Assembly (NCBI RefSeq): GCF_004916905.1
Contig: NZ_SDLV01000006.1
Span: 113,819-177,818, forward strand
Origin: Chryseobacterium candidae
Lineage (GTDB): Bacteria > Bacteroidota > Bacteroidia > Flavobacteriales > Weeksellaceae
Length of the DNA stretch: 64,000 nucleotides
Direction: 5' to 3'
Of the stretch, positions 43,683 through 53,518 are shown in pieces (position 1 is the stretch's first letter; the number at the start of each line of letters is the position of its first letter). A program made the translations under genes and the position numbers. The notes under the pieces are model-generated. The model was not told the DNA's origin. It ran no database searches and saw only the letters and a program-made list of their open reading frames with translations.

Positions 43683-43712
43683 AAATCCCCGGGAACTCCC
43701 GGGGATTTCTTT
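43683..43712 (+). terminator. Terminator after the M43 protease gene
   Basis: Stem AAATCCCCGGGA / TCCCGGGGATTT with a 2-base loop and a T-rich tail. Confidence 0.88.
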
Positions 43713-43793
43713 ATTTAGAGTATAAGTGAAAAAAATATTGTTTTTTTTCAGAAAAAACCCAAATGCACTTATAAATTAATAATAAAAAATGAT

Positions 43794-43801
43794 TAGATTT
43801 G
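43794..43801 (+). promoter_or_regulatory. Candidate -7 box of the FN3/GEVED gene
   Basis: TAGATTTG fits TAnnTTTG, 27 bp before the ATG at 43829. Confidence 0.45.
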
Positions 43802-43828
43802 TGTGATTAATATTATAATGAAAACATT

Positions 43829-46800
43829 ATGAAGAAACTCTTTACCTCTTTAATTCTGTTTCTCTGTTTGATTTGTACAGGCTTTGTATCCAAAGTCTCG
43901 GCTCAGGCAGGGCAGATTGGGACAGGAACAGGTACCTCTGTGTATCTTCCCATACGTTCCTATTATGGGTATAGTTATTCTCAGCAGATCTACACTGCTG
44001 CGGAACTTACGACTGCCATCGGTACGTCGAACTATATCACGGCTATAAAGTTTTATTCCACCACCGTTGCAACCTCTCAGGCTGTATATAAGGATTGGGT
44101 GGTATACATGGGAAACACAACCCAGAATAACTTTGCCTCTAATACAAACTGGATTCCATTAAGTTCACTGACTCAGGTGTATGCCGGAGATTTACCTACC
44201 CTATCAAATGGAAACTGGGTAACTCTTCAATTGGCTACTCCATTTTTATGGAATGGAACAGACAATCTTGTGGTTGCTGTAAATGAAAAAACTCCAGGCT
44301 ATGCATCTTCACCAGGTACGGCCTGGGGATCTTATAATGCCGGGGCCAACCGAGGGATCATCTATTATGAGGATACTGCGAATCCAGATCCTGCAGCACC
44401 TCCTTCTGCAAAAGACAGACTCGCAGATATTCCTAGAATACAGTTGGAAAGCCAACCGCTTTCAGCTTGTTCAGCGGCTCCGCCTACTAATATTGCAGTT
44501 TCAAATCTTACAACAACTTCTGCTAATGTGAGCTGGTATCTTTCTGCAGGAGCCACTTATGTGGTAAGATACAGGCCTGTATCAGGTGGACCTTGGATAA
44601 CAATCAATGTTACAACTCCTTTGGTCGGAAACCAGCTTATTACCGGATTAACTGAGCAGACCCAGTATGAAGTTCAGGTAGCCACTGTTTGTGGTGGTTC
44701 ACAGGGAGCATTCTCTTCCAGCACCAACTTTACAACTCCAGCACTCACTTATTGTAATTCCGCTGCGACAAGTACTTTTATTGATGGATATATCAATCAG
44801 GTTTCTGTTAATGCACAAGGAGCCCCATCCATGTACAGTAACTCTGGTCAGAGTGGTTATACAGATTATAGTACAGATCCTACAAGAGTAGTTACTTTAG
44901 TAAGAGGGGGGACTGCTACCGTTTCAGTTTCAAAAACGTGGCCAGGTACTCAATATAGTTTCTTGACTGGAGTTTGGATTGATTTTAACCGTAATGGTGT
45001 TTTTGAAGCCACTGAAAGAGTGCTTACTTCACCAAGTAATACAACAACTCCGGTTACAGCAAACTTTACAATACCAACTGTTGCTGGTGGTGTTTACACT
45101 GGAAACCTGACTACAAAAATGCGTGTTGTATTAAACGAGTACAGCCCTATTAATGCTTGTGGAACATACTCTTACGGTGAAACCGAAGACTATGCTGTAA
45201 AATTTATAGACTTATCAACTTGTACTACAGCACCACCATCTAATATTACGGTAAATAACGTAACTCCTTCCTCTGCTAATGTTACCTGGACATCAGCTAC
45301 TGGGGCTACTTATATAGTAAGATACAGAGTTTCTCCTTCTGGTGCATGGCAGCAGATTGCAGTAAATACACCATTAATCAGTAATCAAATTCTTACAGGA
45401 TTATTGGAGCAGACTACATATGAAGTACAGGTTGCTACTGTTTGTGGGGGAACAACAGGTGCTTTCTCACCAAGTGTTACCTTTACAACACCGGCTCTTA
45501 CTTATTGTACGGCTGGCCCTACAAGTAATACTGCTACAAGTGGATATATTAATAATGTAACTGTTACTCCTACGAATACTCCTATTATGTTGAGTAATTC
45601 CGGATCTGACAATTATAAAGACTATACCACAGATGCTACAAGAGTAGTGATCTTTGAAAGAGGTTCAGCAAATAATAAAATTTCTGTAAACAAATACTGG
45701 CCAGGTTCTCCTTCTTCATATGGAGTTTCTGCTTGGGTAGATTTTAACAGAAACGGAACATTTGAAACCAGTGAGAGAATTCTTAATACTACCTATAACA
45801 CAACTACTCCTGTAACGGCTACTTTTGCAGTACCTACAGTGGCAAGTGGTAATGTGTATACAGGAACTCTTCCTACCCGTATGCGTGTAGTAATGAGATA
45901 TTTTGATAATGCTAATCCTTGTGGTACATTCAGTCAGGGAGAAGTAGAAGATTATGCAGTAAAATTTGTAGATGCTCAACCTTGTTCAACAGCTGCTCCA
46001 ACAAATATTACAGTGAATAATATCGCTGCTACTACAGCAACTGTATCATGGGTTGCTACTGCTGGTGCTACGTATAATATAAGATGGAGAGTTGCCCCAA
46101 GTGGAGCTTGGCAAACAGCAACAGTTCCTGCTGGTCAGAACTTCTACGGAATTACTGGTCTTACAGAACAGACTAATTATGAGGTTCAGGTTTCTACAAC
46201 TTGTAACGGTTCTACAGGATCTTACTCATCATCAGTAATATTTACAACACCCCCATTGTCTTACTGTCCAATGACGGGTACCGGAACGAATGACCATATT
46301 TCGAATGTAACAGTTACCTCTTCGAACCTGGGTGTTCCGCCAATGAATAATACTTCAGTACAGACAAATTATATCAGCTATACTACTCCGGAAACTCTTA
46401 TTACTCTGGATGTAGATTCTCAGAATAATAAAATCTCTGTAGCAAAAGGATGGACAGGTGCAACAGGTAACGATGCTGTAACAGCTTGGATCGACTTTGA
46501 CAGAAACGGACAGTTTACTGATACTGAGAGAATTTTAATTTCTCCAGCCAATACAACGACTCCGGTTACTGCTACTTTTGCGGTTCCTTCAAATGCTTAC
46601 ACAGGACCATTAACAACTACAATGAGAGTTGTGCTGAAGCGTACAAGTGCTCCTACAATGTGTCAGAATGCAATAGATGGGGAAGTAGAAGACTATAGAG
46701 TAAGAATCAGACCTTGCAGCAATGCAACTCCTAATGCACCAACATTTACAACAACGCATACAACAGCTACTGTAACAATCACAGGAGCAGGAGTGAGCTA

Positions 46801-48259
46801 TGTGGTAAGATACAGAGTTCAGGGAACAACTGCCTGGACGCAGGTATATGCTTCCGCACAATTAGGTAACCTTCCGTTAGTAATCAGCGGACTGGTACCA
46901 GCTACTACTTATGAAGTAGAAGTTGCAGCTATTTGTGGAGACATTGTTGGAACAGCAACACCAATTAAAACGTTTACTACAAGATGTGATCCTACTCCTC
47001 CAAATGTAACTGTAAGTACTATCACACCAACAACTGCATTGATTACATGGTCTCCGCTTGCGGCAAGTTCTACGTATACAATGAGATGGAGAAAAGTAGG
47101 TACTACAACATGGGCTACTATAAGTTTACCGGCAGCTCCTGCAAATACTTATGTATTAGGAAGTGTAACTCCTTTAGAGCCATATACTACTTATGAAGTT
47201 CAGATTGCTAACCAATGTAACGGGGAAACTACACTAAATCCATATTCTAACCCTAAAGTATTTACTACAGAAAGAATATGCCAGATTCCGCCTCCAGGAT
47301 TAACAATTACCCAATTGCTTCCTACATCAGCGGCGATCCAATGGGATCCGTTCCCGGGAGCAACATATGTTCTTAGATACAGAAAAGTGGGTATTCCAAG
47401 CTGGACAGAAGTACCATCATTAGTTAATAACATTGTATTAACAGGTCTTGCAGAATTAACGAAATATGAAATGCAGGTAGTGAATATCTGTAATGGTACA
47501 CCAGGAAACTATACTCCTCCTTACTACTTTACAACACCTACAGTAATCTACTGTAAGATGAAAGCAGAAAACTCTACAGGTGAGCATATTTCCAAAGTTA
47601 CAGTGAAGCCTACAGGTAAGAAAACAATGGAGAATGAATCCGGAGCATCTACATATACAGATTATACCGGAGTTCCTAAAACATTCATCGAAATGATCCA
47701 GGGATCTACTGACAATGAGATCATCATTGAGAAAAAATGGACAGGAACTACTTATAACGAAGGAATCGCAGTTTGGATTGACTTCAACAGAAACGGAGAG
47801 TTTGATATCAATGAAAGAGTATTCACTTCTTCACCAAATTCAAACAGCCCTGTTTCAGGTAAATTCAATGTTCCTGCAGATGCTTTTGTAAGTATGACAG
47901 ATTATAAGTATGTAGTGATGAGAGTTGCCATGTCTAGAGACGGTATCCCTGTAAACTGTGCTGACTTCAAAAACGGAGAGGTAGAGGATTACACGGTAAG
48001 AATCTCTAAACCGGTTGTTGCTAACCCAATTGATCAGACCAGTGTTATGATTTATCCTAACCCGGTAAGCTCAGTATTGTTTGTGAAAAATGTTAGCAAA
48101 AGAGCTAAGTATAAGATCTACAATGCTGCAGGACAGGTTATCGCTGATGGTATCTTACTGAACAACCAGATCAACGTAAGCAGATTGATTAACGGTGTTT
48201 ATGTTATTGATATTGATGATAACGGTAATACTACTCAAAAGAAATTTATCAAAGAATAA
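43829..48259 (+). CDS. Giant T9SS surface protein with FN3 and GEVED repeats
   Basis: 1476 residues. Signal peptide to about 25. A unique N-terminal domain covers about 27-210 (YLPIRSYYGYSYSQQIYTA). Then six FN3 domains and four GEVED domains alternate: FN3 213, GEVED 309, FN3 463, GEVED 559, FN3 718, GEVED 812, FN3 963, FN3 1052, FN3 1150, GEVED 1241. Each GEVED ends in GEVEDY or GETEDY and contains a calcium-loop-like motif (WIDFNRNGVFE, WVDFNRNGTFE, WIDFDRNGQFT, WIDFNRNGEFD). A T9SS type A tail fills about 1400-1476 (VMIYPNPVSSVLFV). It is probably a surface adhesin or matrix protein; no catalytic site is seen. The in-frame start at 43829 (MKKLFTSLILF) fits a signal peptide. Confidence 0.9.
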   Translation: MKKLFTSLILFLCLICTGFVSKVSAQAGQIGTGTGTSVYLPIRSYYGYSYSQQIYTAAELTTAIGTSNYITAIKFYSTTVATSQAVYKDWVVYMGNTTQNNFASNTNWIPLSSLTQVYAGDLPTLSNGNWVTLQLATPFLWNGTDNLVVAVNEKTPGYASSPGTAWGSYNAGANRGIIYYEDTANPDPAAPPSAKDRLADIPRIQLESQPLSACSAAPPTNIAVSNLTTTSANVSWYLSAGATYVVRYRPVSGGPWITINVTTPLVGNQLITGLTEQTQYEVQVATVCGGSQGAFSSSTNFTTPALTYCNSAATSTFIDGYINQVSVNAQGAPSMYSNSGQSGYTDYSTDPTRVVTLVRGGTATVSVSKTWPGTQYSFLTGVWIDFNRNGVFEATERVLTSPSNTTTPVTANFTIPTVAGGVYTGNLTTKMRVVLNEYSPINACGTYSYGETEDYAVKFIDLSTCTTAPPSNITVNNVTPSSANVTWTSATGATYIVRYRVSPSGAWQQIAVNTPLISNQILTGLLEQTTYEVQVATVCGGTTGAFSPSVTFTTPALTYCTAGPTSNTATSGYINNVTVTPTNTPIMLSNSGSDNYKDYTTDATRVVIFERGSANNKISVNKYWPGSPSSYGVSAWVDFNRNGTFETSERILNTTYNTTTPVTATFAVPTVASGNVYTGTLPTRMRVVMRYFDNANPCGTFSQGEVEDYAVKFVDAQPCSTAAPTNITVNNIAATTATVSWVATAGATYNIRWRVAPSGAWQTATVPAGQNFYGITGLTEQTNYEVQVSTTCNGSTGSYSSSVIFTTPPLSYCPMTGTGTNDHISNVTVTSSNLGVPPMNNTSVQTNYISYTTPETLITLDVDSQNNKISVAKGWTGATGNDAVTAWIDFDRNGQFTDTERILISPANTTTPVTATFAVPSNAYTGPLTTTMRVVLKRTSAPTMCQNAIDGEVEDYRVRIRPCSNATPNAPTFTTTHTTATVTITGAGVSYVVRYRVQGTTAWTQVYASAQLGNLPLVISGLVPATTYEVEVAAICGDIVGTATPIKTFTTRCDPTPPNVTVSTITPTTALITWSPLAASSTYTMRWRKVGTTTWATISLPAAPANTYVLGSVTPLEPYTTYEVQIANQCNGETTLNPYSNPKVFTTERICQIPPPGLTITQLLPTSAAIQWDPFPGATYVLRYRKVGIPSWTEVPSLVNNIVLTGLAELTKYEMQVVNICNGTPGNYTPPYYFTTPTVIYCKMKAENSTGEHISKVTVKPTGKKTMENESGASTYTDYTGVPKTFIEMIQGSTDNEIIIEKKWTGTTYNEGIAVWIDFNRNGEFDINERVFTSSPNSNSPVSGKFNVPADAFVSMTDYKYVVMRVAMSRDGIPVNCADFKNGEVEDYTVRISKPVVANPIDQTSVMIYPNPVSSVLFVKNVSKRAKYKIYNAAGQVIADGILLNNQINVSRLINGVYVIDIDDNGNTTQKKFIKE

Positions 48260-48278
48260 GATATTTAAATTTCAATAG

Positions 48279-48310
48279 AATAAGCCTCCAGAAATGGAGG
48301 CTTATTTTTT
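48279..48310 (+). terminator. Terminator after the FN3/GEVED gene
   Basis: 12-bp stem AATAAGCCTCCA / TGGAGGCTTATT with a GAAA tetraloop and six T. Confidence 0.93.
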
Positions 48311-48370
48311 GGGTAATGTGGTCAAAAATATCTCAGGTGAACCTGCTGCTCCTAAGAAATATTTTTACAG

Positions 48371-48405
48371 AAAAAACTCGTTAGAAAAGCTTCTAACGAG
48401 TTTTT
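48371..48405 (-). terminator. Terminator of the ruvB-coaE cluster
   Basis: 15-bp stem AAAAACTCGTTAGAA / TTCTAACGAGTTTTT, symmetric and so usable on both strands. It lies 2 bp beyond the coaE stop. Confidence 0.9.
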
Positions 48406-48407
48406 AT

Positions 48408-49037
48408 TTATTCAATACTGAAGATCACTTTTTCAGTTTGTTCTTTTAAATCTTCCAGATTGGTATTGTTATAGATAATACAATCTGCCATTTTAATTTT
48501 ATCCCTTTCGGGCATTTGTTTTTCCATGACAGTTTCTACCTCACGGTAGGTTTTATAATCCCTGTCCATTACTCTTTTGATCCTGATATTATCCTCGGCA
48601 GTTACCAGAAGAGACTTATAACATTGTCTGTTAAGCTTCAGTTCAAATAATAAAGCTGTTTCTTTAAAAACTAAATATTTGCTTTGTTTCCTTACCCAGT
48701 TTTCAAAATCAATTTTTACAGCAGGATGAATAATCTCATTCAATTGTTGAAGCAGATCTCTGTTATTAAAAACTTTATCTGCTACAAACTTTCTGTCATA
48801 CAATCCGTTCTCATCATATGAATCTTCGCCTAGAAGTTCTTTGATTTTTATTTTCAGATCTTCACTCTCATTGACAATGGTTTTTGCTCTGTCATCGGAA
48901 TAATAAACCGGAAAACCGAATTCCTCTATAAAGCGCGCTACTGTGGTTTTTCCAGAGCCTATTCCTCCTGTTAAGCCAATGATCTTGGGTGCTGGTTCCG
49001 GCTCTGTCTGCGGGGTTTCTGAATGTAATTCTTCCAT
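48408..49037 (-). CDS. coaE: Dephospho-CoA kinase
   Basis: Last enzyme of coenzyme A synthesis, 209 residues; it phosphorylates the 3' hydroxyl of dephospho-CoA. P-loop GLTGGIGSGKTTVA near residue 24, the CoaE segment FPVYYSDDRAKTIV, and HPAVKIDFENWVRKQ. A short Pro/Glu-rich leader (EELHSETPQTEPEPAP) precedes the fold; no internal Met lies near the P-loop, so the start at 49037 is kept. It starts 9 bp after the MBL-fold gene, as the last gene of the minus-strand cluster. Confidence 0.92.
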   Translation of the reverse strand: MEELHSETPQTEPEPAPKIIGLTGGIGSGKTTVARFIEEFGFPVYYSDDRAKTIVNESEDLKIKIKELLGEDSYDENGLYDRKFVADKVFNNRDLLQQLNEIIHPAVKIDFENWVRKQSKYLVFKETALLFELKLNRQCYKSLLVTAEDNIRIKRVMDRDYKTYREVETVMEKQMPERDKIKMADCIIYNNTNLEDLKEQTEKVIFSIE

Positions 49038-49046
49038 GATTAAAAA

Positions 49047-49913
49047 TTAATATCCAAAAACATCATTAAAGCTAAACGTTTCATCGAGTCTTACCCCTTT
49101 ATCGGTCATTTTAAGACTTGCAAGCTCATTATGGGCATCATGCTCAAAGAACAATAAATACTCGTTGTCTACACACTGCTTAAGGAATTTTCCTTTTTCT
49201 TCCAGTGTTAAAAGAGGTCTTGTATCATATCCCATCACATATACCTGGTTGATATGTCCTGCTGTAGGAATAAGATCTGCAGCAAAAACAACTGTTTTTT
49301 CCTGATACTGGATAACCGGAAGCATCTGCTTTTCGGTATGCCCGTCTACGAAGATAACGTCCATTTTCAGATCCGGAGCGAAACCGTAGTTTCCGGTAGT
49401 GGGAAGTGGCAAAAAGTTAAGCTGCCCGCTTTCCTGCATGGGCATAATGTTTTCCTTCAGGAAACTTGCTTTTTCTCTTGCATTGGGTTCTGTTGCCCAC
49501 TGCCAGTGATTTTCATTAGTCCAGAAATTAGCATTTTTAAAGGCTGGTCTGTATCCGGTTCTTTCGTCATTCCATTCTATAGCTCCACCACAGTGGTCAA
49601 AGTGAAGGTGAGTAAGGAATACATCCGTAATATCTTCCTTTATAAAGCCATATTTTTTAAGATTTTTATCAAGACTATCATCTCCCCAAAGAGAGTAGTG
49701 ACCGAAAAATTTGTCATCCTGTTTATTACCAAGACCGCAGTCTACAAGGATCAGTTTTTTTCCATCTTCAATAAGAAGGGAACGGGTTCCCAGCTCGATT
49801 AGGTTTTTTTCGTCTGCCGGATTCGTTTTTTCCCACAGACTCTTCGGGACGACTCCGAACATAGCACCGCCGTCCAGTTTAAATTTTCCACATTGTATTG
49901 GATATAACTTCAT
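49047..49913 (-). CDS. Metallo-beta-lactamase fold hydrolase
   Basis: 288 residues with no signal peptide. Metal-binding motifs are THLHFDHCGG (near residue 107), VDGHTEKQMLP and a later Asp in FAADLIPTAGH. The layout (short lead strand, LVDCGLGNK, HLHFDH) fits the lactonase/quorum-quenching-type branch of the MBL fold, but a lactone substrate is only one possibility. It is the third gene of the ruvB cluster, 13 bp after paiB. Confidence 0.85.
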   Translation of the reverse strand: MKLYPIQCGKFKLDGGAMFGVVPKSLWEKTNPADEKNLIELGTRSLLIEDGKKLILVDCGLGNKQDDKFFGHYSLWGDDSLDKNLKKYGFIKEDITDVFLTHLHFDHCGGAIEWNDERTGYRPAFKNANFWTNENHWQWATEPNAREKASFLKENIMPMQESGQLNFLPLPTTGNYGFAPDLKMDVIFVDGHTEKQMLPVIQYQEKTVVFAADLIPTAGHINQVYVMGYDTRPLLTLEEKGKFLKQCVDNEYLLFFEHDAHNELASLKMTDKGVRLDETFSFNDVFGY

Positions 49914-49926
49914 ATGTATATTTTGA

Positions 49927-50538
49927 TTATTTCTTTATTAATTTCATTTTCTCCGCAATTTTTCTCGCGTTATCATCAGATTGTTCAAGCTGGCTGATAA
50001 TAGTATTAAAATCAGATTCTTTTCTGTTTTGAGAAAGTTTTTGTTTGATAAATATTTCAGTAGGAATTATTTTAATCCCAAAAGCTCCTTTCATTTCTTT
50101 TTCCACAAATTCCCTTCCCATATCTTCTACCATCATTGGACATTGCTGAAAACTTTCGTACTTGGACGTTAATTTATCCAAATGAGCATAGAGTTCATCA
50201 TGATTCATTATTTCAACTGTTCCATGAATCTGCACCGCTTCATAATTCCAGGTAGAAACATTAATATGATCATACCAGCTGCTGGATATATAAGTGTGAG
50301 CTCCCAAAAAATCACAAAGAACTTCATCTCCATCATTTAAGGTTTTTGCCTGAGGATTGGCCCTTGAAATATGAGTTTCAATATAAGCATTTTCAGGATC
50401 ATCTTCATTAAGCATCATCATGGAATGAGTAGCTCTAATCTTATCAACGGAAGAAATCAGTAAAGCAAAAGAGTTTTCTTTGATAATCTCTCTCATCAAA
50501 TCGTAATCTTCACTTCTGTATAATTTAGGTATAAACAT
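49927..50538 (-). CDS. FMN-binding negative transcriptional regulator, PaiB family
   Basis: 203 residues of the split-barrel flavin-binding PaiB family: MFIPKLYRSEDYDLMREIIKE at the start, GAHTYISSSWYDHINVSTWNYEAVQIHG in the core, and KGAFGIKIIPTEIFIKQKLSQNR near the end. PaiB was named as a repressor of Bacillus sporulation and protease genes, but most members may be flavoproteins of other use. No DNA-binding motif is seen here. It lies between ruvB and the MBL gene on the minus strand. Confidence 0.88.
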   Translation of the reverse strand: MFIPKLYRSEDYDLMREIIKENSFALLISSVDKIRATHSMMMLNEDDPENAYIETHISRANPQAKTLNDGDEVLCDFLGAHTYISSSWYDHINVSTWNYEAVQIHGTVEIMNHDELYAHLDKLTSKYESFQQCPMMVEDMGREFVEKEMKGAFGIKIIPTEIFIKQKLSQNRKESDFNTIISQLEQSDDNARKIAEKMKLIKK

Positions 50539-50587
50539 AAACTAATCAATTCGCATTAACATTAAACCATAAACTCGAAATTTTGAA

Positions 50588-51610
50588 TTAAAATAGTTCT
50601 CCCGGGTTTTTAGGTCTTGTAATATTCAAATGTTTGTAAGCCTTGTCGGTAACTTCCCGTCCTCTGGGAGTTCTGATAATAAACCCTTCCTGAATCAGAA
50701 ACGGTTCATAAACTTCTTCCAGTGTTTCAGGATTTTCAGCAATAGATGTTGCCAGAGCAGAAATACCAACCGGCTTTCCTTTAAAGTTTTCAATCATGAC
50801 GCGCATGATCTTATTATCCATTTCATCCAGACCAAATTCGTCCACATTTAAAGAATCCAAAGCATATTTGGTGATCTTGATCTCAATCTCACCATTTCCT
50901 TTAATCTCAGCGAAATCACGTACCCTTCTCAGTAGTGCATTGGCGATCCTCGGTGTTCCACGGCTTCTTCTTGCAATTTCTATGGCAGCATCTTCATAGA
51001 TGACAACACCTAAAACCCTTGAACTTCTCTGAATAATGGTTGACAAAAGTTCAATAGAATAATATTCCAGCCTGCTCTGAATCCCAAATCTGGCAAGCAT
51101 TGGCTTTGTAAGCATACCACTTCTTGTAGTAGCTCCCACCAGAGTAAAAGGATTCAGCCCTATCTGTACACTTCTGGCATTAGGACCTGTTTCCAGCATA
51201 ATATCAATCTTGTAATCCTCCATTGCAGAATACAGGTATTCCTCTACTACAGGAGAAAGACGGTGAATCTCATCAATGAAAAGAACATCATTTTCCTCAA
51301 GATTGGTCAATAAACCAGCTAAACTTCCGGGCTTATCCAATACAGGGCCCGAAGTAACCTTGCAGTTTACCCCAAGTTCATTAGCAATAATATTGGCCAA
51401 AGTAGTTTTACCCAGTCCCGGCGGACCGTGTAATAAAACATGATCTAGTGCTCCGCCACGTCTTTTTGCAGCGGTAACAAAAACCTCAAGGTTCTCCAGC
51501 GTTTTTCTCTGCCCCGCAAAATCTTTAAAGCTCTGGGGACGGATCTGTTCTTCCTGCATCAGCTCCTCGTTTGAGTAGTTTTCCTTATCTGGATGTAAAA
51601 AATCTGGCAT
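50588..51610 (-). CDS. ruvB: Holliday junction DNA helicase RuvB
   Basis: AAA+ motor of 340 residues that drives branch migration of recombination intermediates with RuvA. Walker A is [11 protein letters not shown], Walker [19 protein letters not shown], sensor 1 region [12 protein letters not shown], and the C-terminal winged helix is [21 protein letters not shown]. It heads the minus-strand cluster. Minus-strand -7 boxes TATCTTTG (51630-51637) and TAAATTTG (51639-51646) lie just upstream. Confidence 0.96.
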   Translation of the reverse strand: MPDFLHPDKENYSNEELMQEEQIRPQSFKDFAGQRKTLENLEVFVTAAKRRGGALDHVLLHGPPGLGKTTLANIIANELGVNCKVTSGPVLDKPGSLAGLLTNLEENDVLFIDEIHRLSPVVEEYLYSAMEDYKIDIMLETGPNARSVQIGLNPFTLVGATTRSGMLTKPMLARFGIQSRLEYYSIELLSTIIQRSSRVLGVVIYEDAAIEIARRSRGTPRIANALLRRVRDFAEIKGNGEIEIKITKYALDSLNVDEFGLDEMDNKIMRVMIENFKGKPVGISALATSIAENPETLEEVYEPFLIQEGFIIRTPRGREVTDKAYKHLNITRPKNPGELF

Positions 51611-51869
51611 TAATTCATTTCATTTACTTCAAAGATAGCAAATTTAGACAAAGGTTGAAGGGCAGATTGAGAAAACGTTGAGATTGATACAGAGGTTGAA
51701 GTCAGCGTTGAAAATGAGAACAGCTAAGATTTAAATAATTGGGATATTTTAAGTATTTTTGAGAGAAGAAATTATTAATAAAAATTAATAAAATTTTGAA
51801 TGTTGAGAAACAGATACTGATATAAGAATGTGTCAGCTTGAATCTAAACATCACATTAACTTTAAACTA

Positions 51870-53093
51870 ATGAAATTAATAGGACCATTCAAACAGGTGG
51901 TAACACTTGCTAACTTACCCTTAAGAGGAAAACTTTCTGATGACCAGCTTGAAATTATTGCAGACGGAGGAATTGTAGTAGATCAGAATATTATCCGGAA
52001 AGTTGGAAATTTCGAAACATTAAAAACAGAAAATCCTACTATAGAATTTGAATATATTGAAGGAGAGCAAATTGTTCTTCCTGCTTTTGTAGATTCACAT
52101 ACCCATATTTGTTTCGGAGGAAACCGTGCCAACGATTTTGCCATGCGTAATGCCGGGAAAACTTATCTTGAGATTGCGGAAAGCGGCGGCGGAATCTGGA
52201 GTTCCGTACAGCATACGAGAAATGCTTCAGAAGAAGTATTATTAAAAACTTTAGTTGAAAGAATCAATTTTTTGCTTGATCTGGGAATTACAACTATTGA
52301 AGTGAAGAGCGGTTATGGTCTGGATGTGGAAAATGAGCTGAAAATGCTCAGAATTATTAAAAAAGCACAGCAAGAAACAAAGGCAACTTTAGTTCCTACC
52401 TGTCTTTCTGCCCACTTAAAACCCAGAGATTTTGAAGGTAGCAATCCTGAATATCTTGAATATATCATTACCGAAATTTTACCAAAAGTAAAAGAAGAAG
52501 GATTGGCAAACAGAGTAGATATTTTTATTGAAAAATCTGCTTTTCAGCCTGAGGAAAGTAAGGATTTCTTACGTAAAGCAAAAGAATTAGGCTTTGAAAT
52601 TACGGTTCACGCAGATCAGTTTACCCCTGGAAGCTCAAGAATTGCGGTGGAAGTGGGAGCAAAATCTGCGGACCATCTGGAAGCAACCATAGATGAAGAT
52701 ATTCAGTTCCTGGCAGAATCAGATACCGTGGCGACAGCTCTGCCAGGGGCGAGTCTGGGATTAGGTGAGAAATTTACTCCGGCTAGAAAATTATTAGATG
52801 CAGGAGCTATCGTAGCCATAGCAAGTGACTGGAATCCGGGATCGGCACCCATGGGGAATTTGATTACCCAGGCATCTATTCTGGCTACATTTCAGAAGCT
52901 GACGACAGCCGAGGTGTTAGCAGGAATGACTTTCCGTGCTGCTTATGCATTGAACCTTAAAGACAGAGGACAATTGGAAGCAGGAAAAAAAGCCGATTTT
53001 GTCACTTTTAAAACCAATAATTTCCAGAATGTATTGTATAATCAGGGAAGCTTGAGCGCGGAAAATGTTTATATCAATGGAAATAAGAAGTAG
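51870..53093 (+). CDS. hutI: Imidazolonepropionase
   Basis: Metal-dependent amidohydrolase of 407 residues that opens the imidazolone ring in histidine breakdown. The start at 51870 gives MKLIGPFKQVVTLANLPLRG; the earlier ATG at 51828 adds an unrelated leader. Metal ligands are in PAFVDSHTHICFGG (HxH), the YGL-type region is VKSGYGLDVENELKML, then VHADQFTPG and a late IASDWNPGSAPMGN. It is 15 bp upstream of a small membrane gene and close to hutG. Confidence 0.95.
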   Translation: MKLIGPFKQVVTLANLPLRGKLSDDQLEIIADGGIVVDQNIIRKVGNFETLKTENPTIEFEYIEGEQIVLPAFVDSHTHICFGGNRANDFAMRNAGKTYLEIAESGGGIWSSVQHTRNASEEVLLKTLVERINFLLDLGITTIEVKSGYGLDVENELKMLRIIKKAQQETKATLVPTCLSAHLKPRDFEGSNPEYLEYIITEILPKVKEEGLANRVDIFIEKSAFQPEESKDFLRKAKELGFEITVHADQFTPGSSRIAVEVGAKSADHLEATIDEDIQFLAESDTVATALPGASLGLGEKFTPARKLLDAGAIVAIASDWNPGSAPMGNLITQASILATFQKLTTAEVLAGMTFRAAYALNLKDRGQLEAGKKADFVTFKTNNFQNVLYNQGSLSAENVYINGNKK

Positions 53094-53108
53094 TAAAAAA
53101 ACACGATC

Positions 53109-53510
53109 ATGAAAATTAAATTAGAAGAGATTAAAGAAAAATATGTCTCTCTTGGAGTTGCAGAAAAAAACGTTGATTATGCATTAAATGCTGTAAAAGC
53201 GGGCACAAAAAAAGATTTTATTATAAAGAATTTGACTTCAGATATTAGAAAAGTGGATGCAGCTACTGCCAATAGCATGCTGGATGAAATGTTTGCTGCA
53301 AACGGTGGAGAATTTAAATATGAAAATAGAGGAGGATATCTTTATTCTACCTTTTACTTAATTGCTATTGTTGCTTTAGGCGTTGTGACTTTTTATTTTA
53401 GTAAAGAAAATAGAAGCATGCAATTTAAATTCGGTGGTGCTTTATTAGTGTTTATAGTTTTATTTTTCAGAACATTTATACCTACCATCAGAGGGAGGTT
53501 TAGAGAATAA
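53109..53510 (+). CDS. Small membrane protein between hutI and hutG
   Basis: 133 residues of unknown family. The N-terminal 75 residues are soluble and mixed charged (KLEEIKEKYVSLGVAEKNVDYALNAV). Two membrane helices lie at about 80-97 (LYSTFYLIAIVALGVVTFYF) and about 107-124 (FKFGGALLVFIVLFFRTFI). No signal peptide. It lies 15 bp after hutI and 8 bp before hutG, so it is transcribed with histidine-degradation genes, but I cannot say whether it serves them. Confidence 0.75.
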   Translation: MKIKLEEIKEKYVSLGVAEKNVDYALNAVKAGTKKDFIIKNLTSDIRKVDAATANSMLDEMFAANGGEFKYENRGGYLYSTFYLIAIVALGVVTFYFSKENRSMQFKFGGALLVFIVLFFRTFIPTIRGRFRE

Positions 53511-53518
53511 TTTAGATT

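Noticed and set aside
44760..48000. Repeated similar DNA blocks that might be a CRISPR or satellite array
   Set aside because: The repeats are whole FN3 and GEVED coding domains of about 280-450 bp in frame, not short repeats with spacers.
49254..49802. Plus-strand frame of 182 residues inside the MBL hydrolase gene
   Set aside because: Antisense to an intact enzyme with metal motifs; the product is Phe/Ser/Lys rich with no fold signature.
51650..51720. Short repeated GTTGA words upstream of hutI
   Set aside because: Irregular spacing and low complexity; no symmetrical site or known motif.
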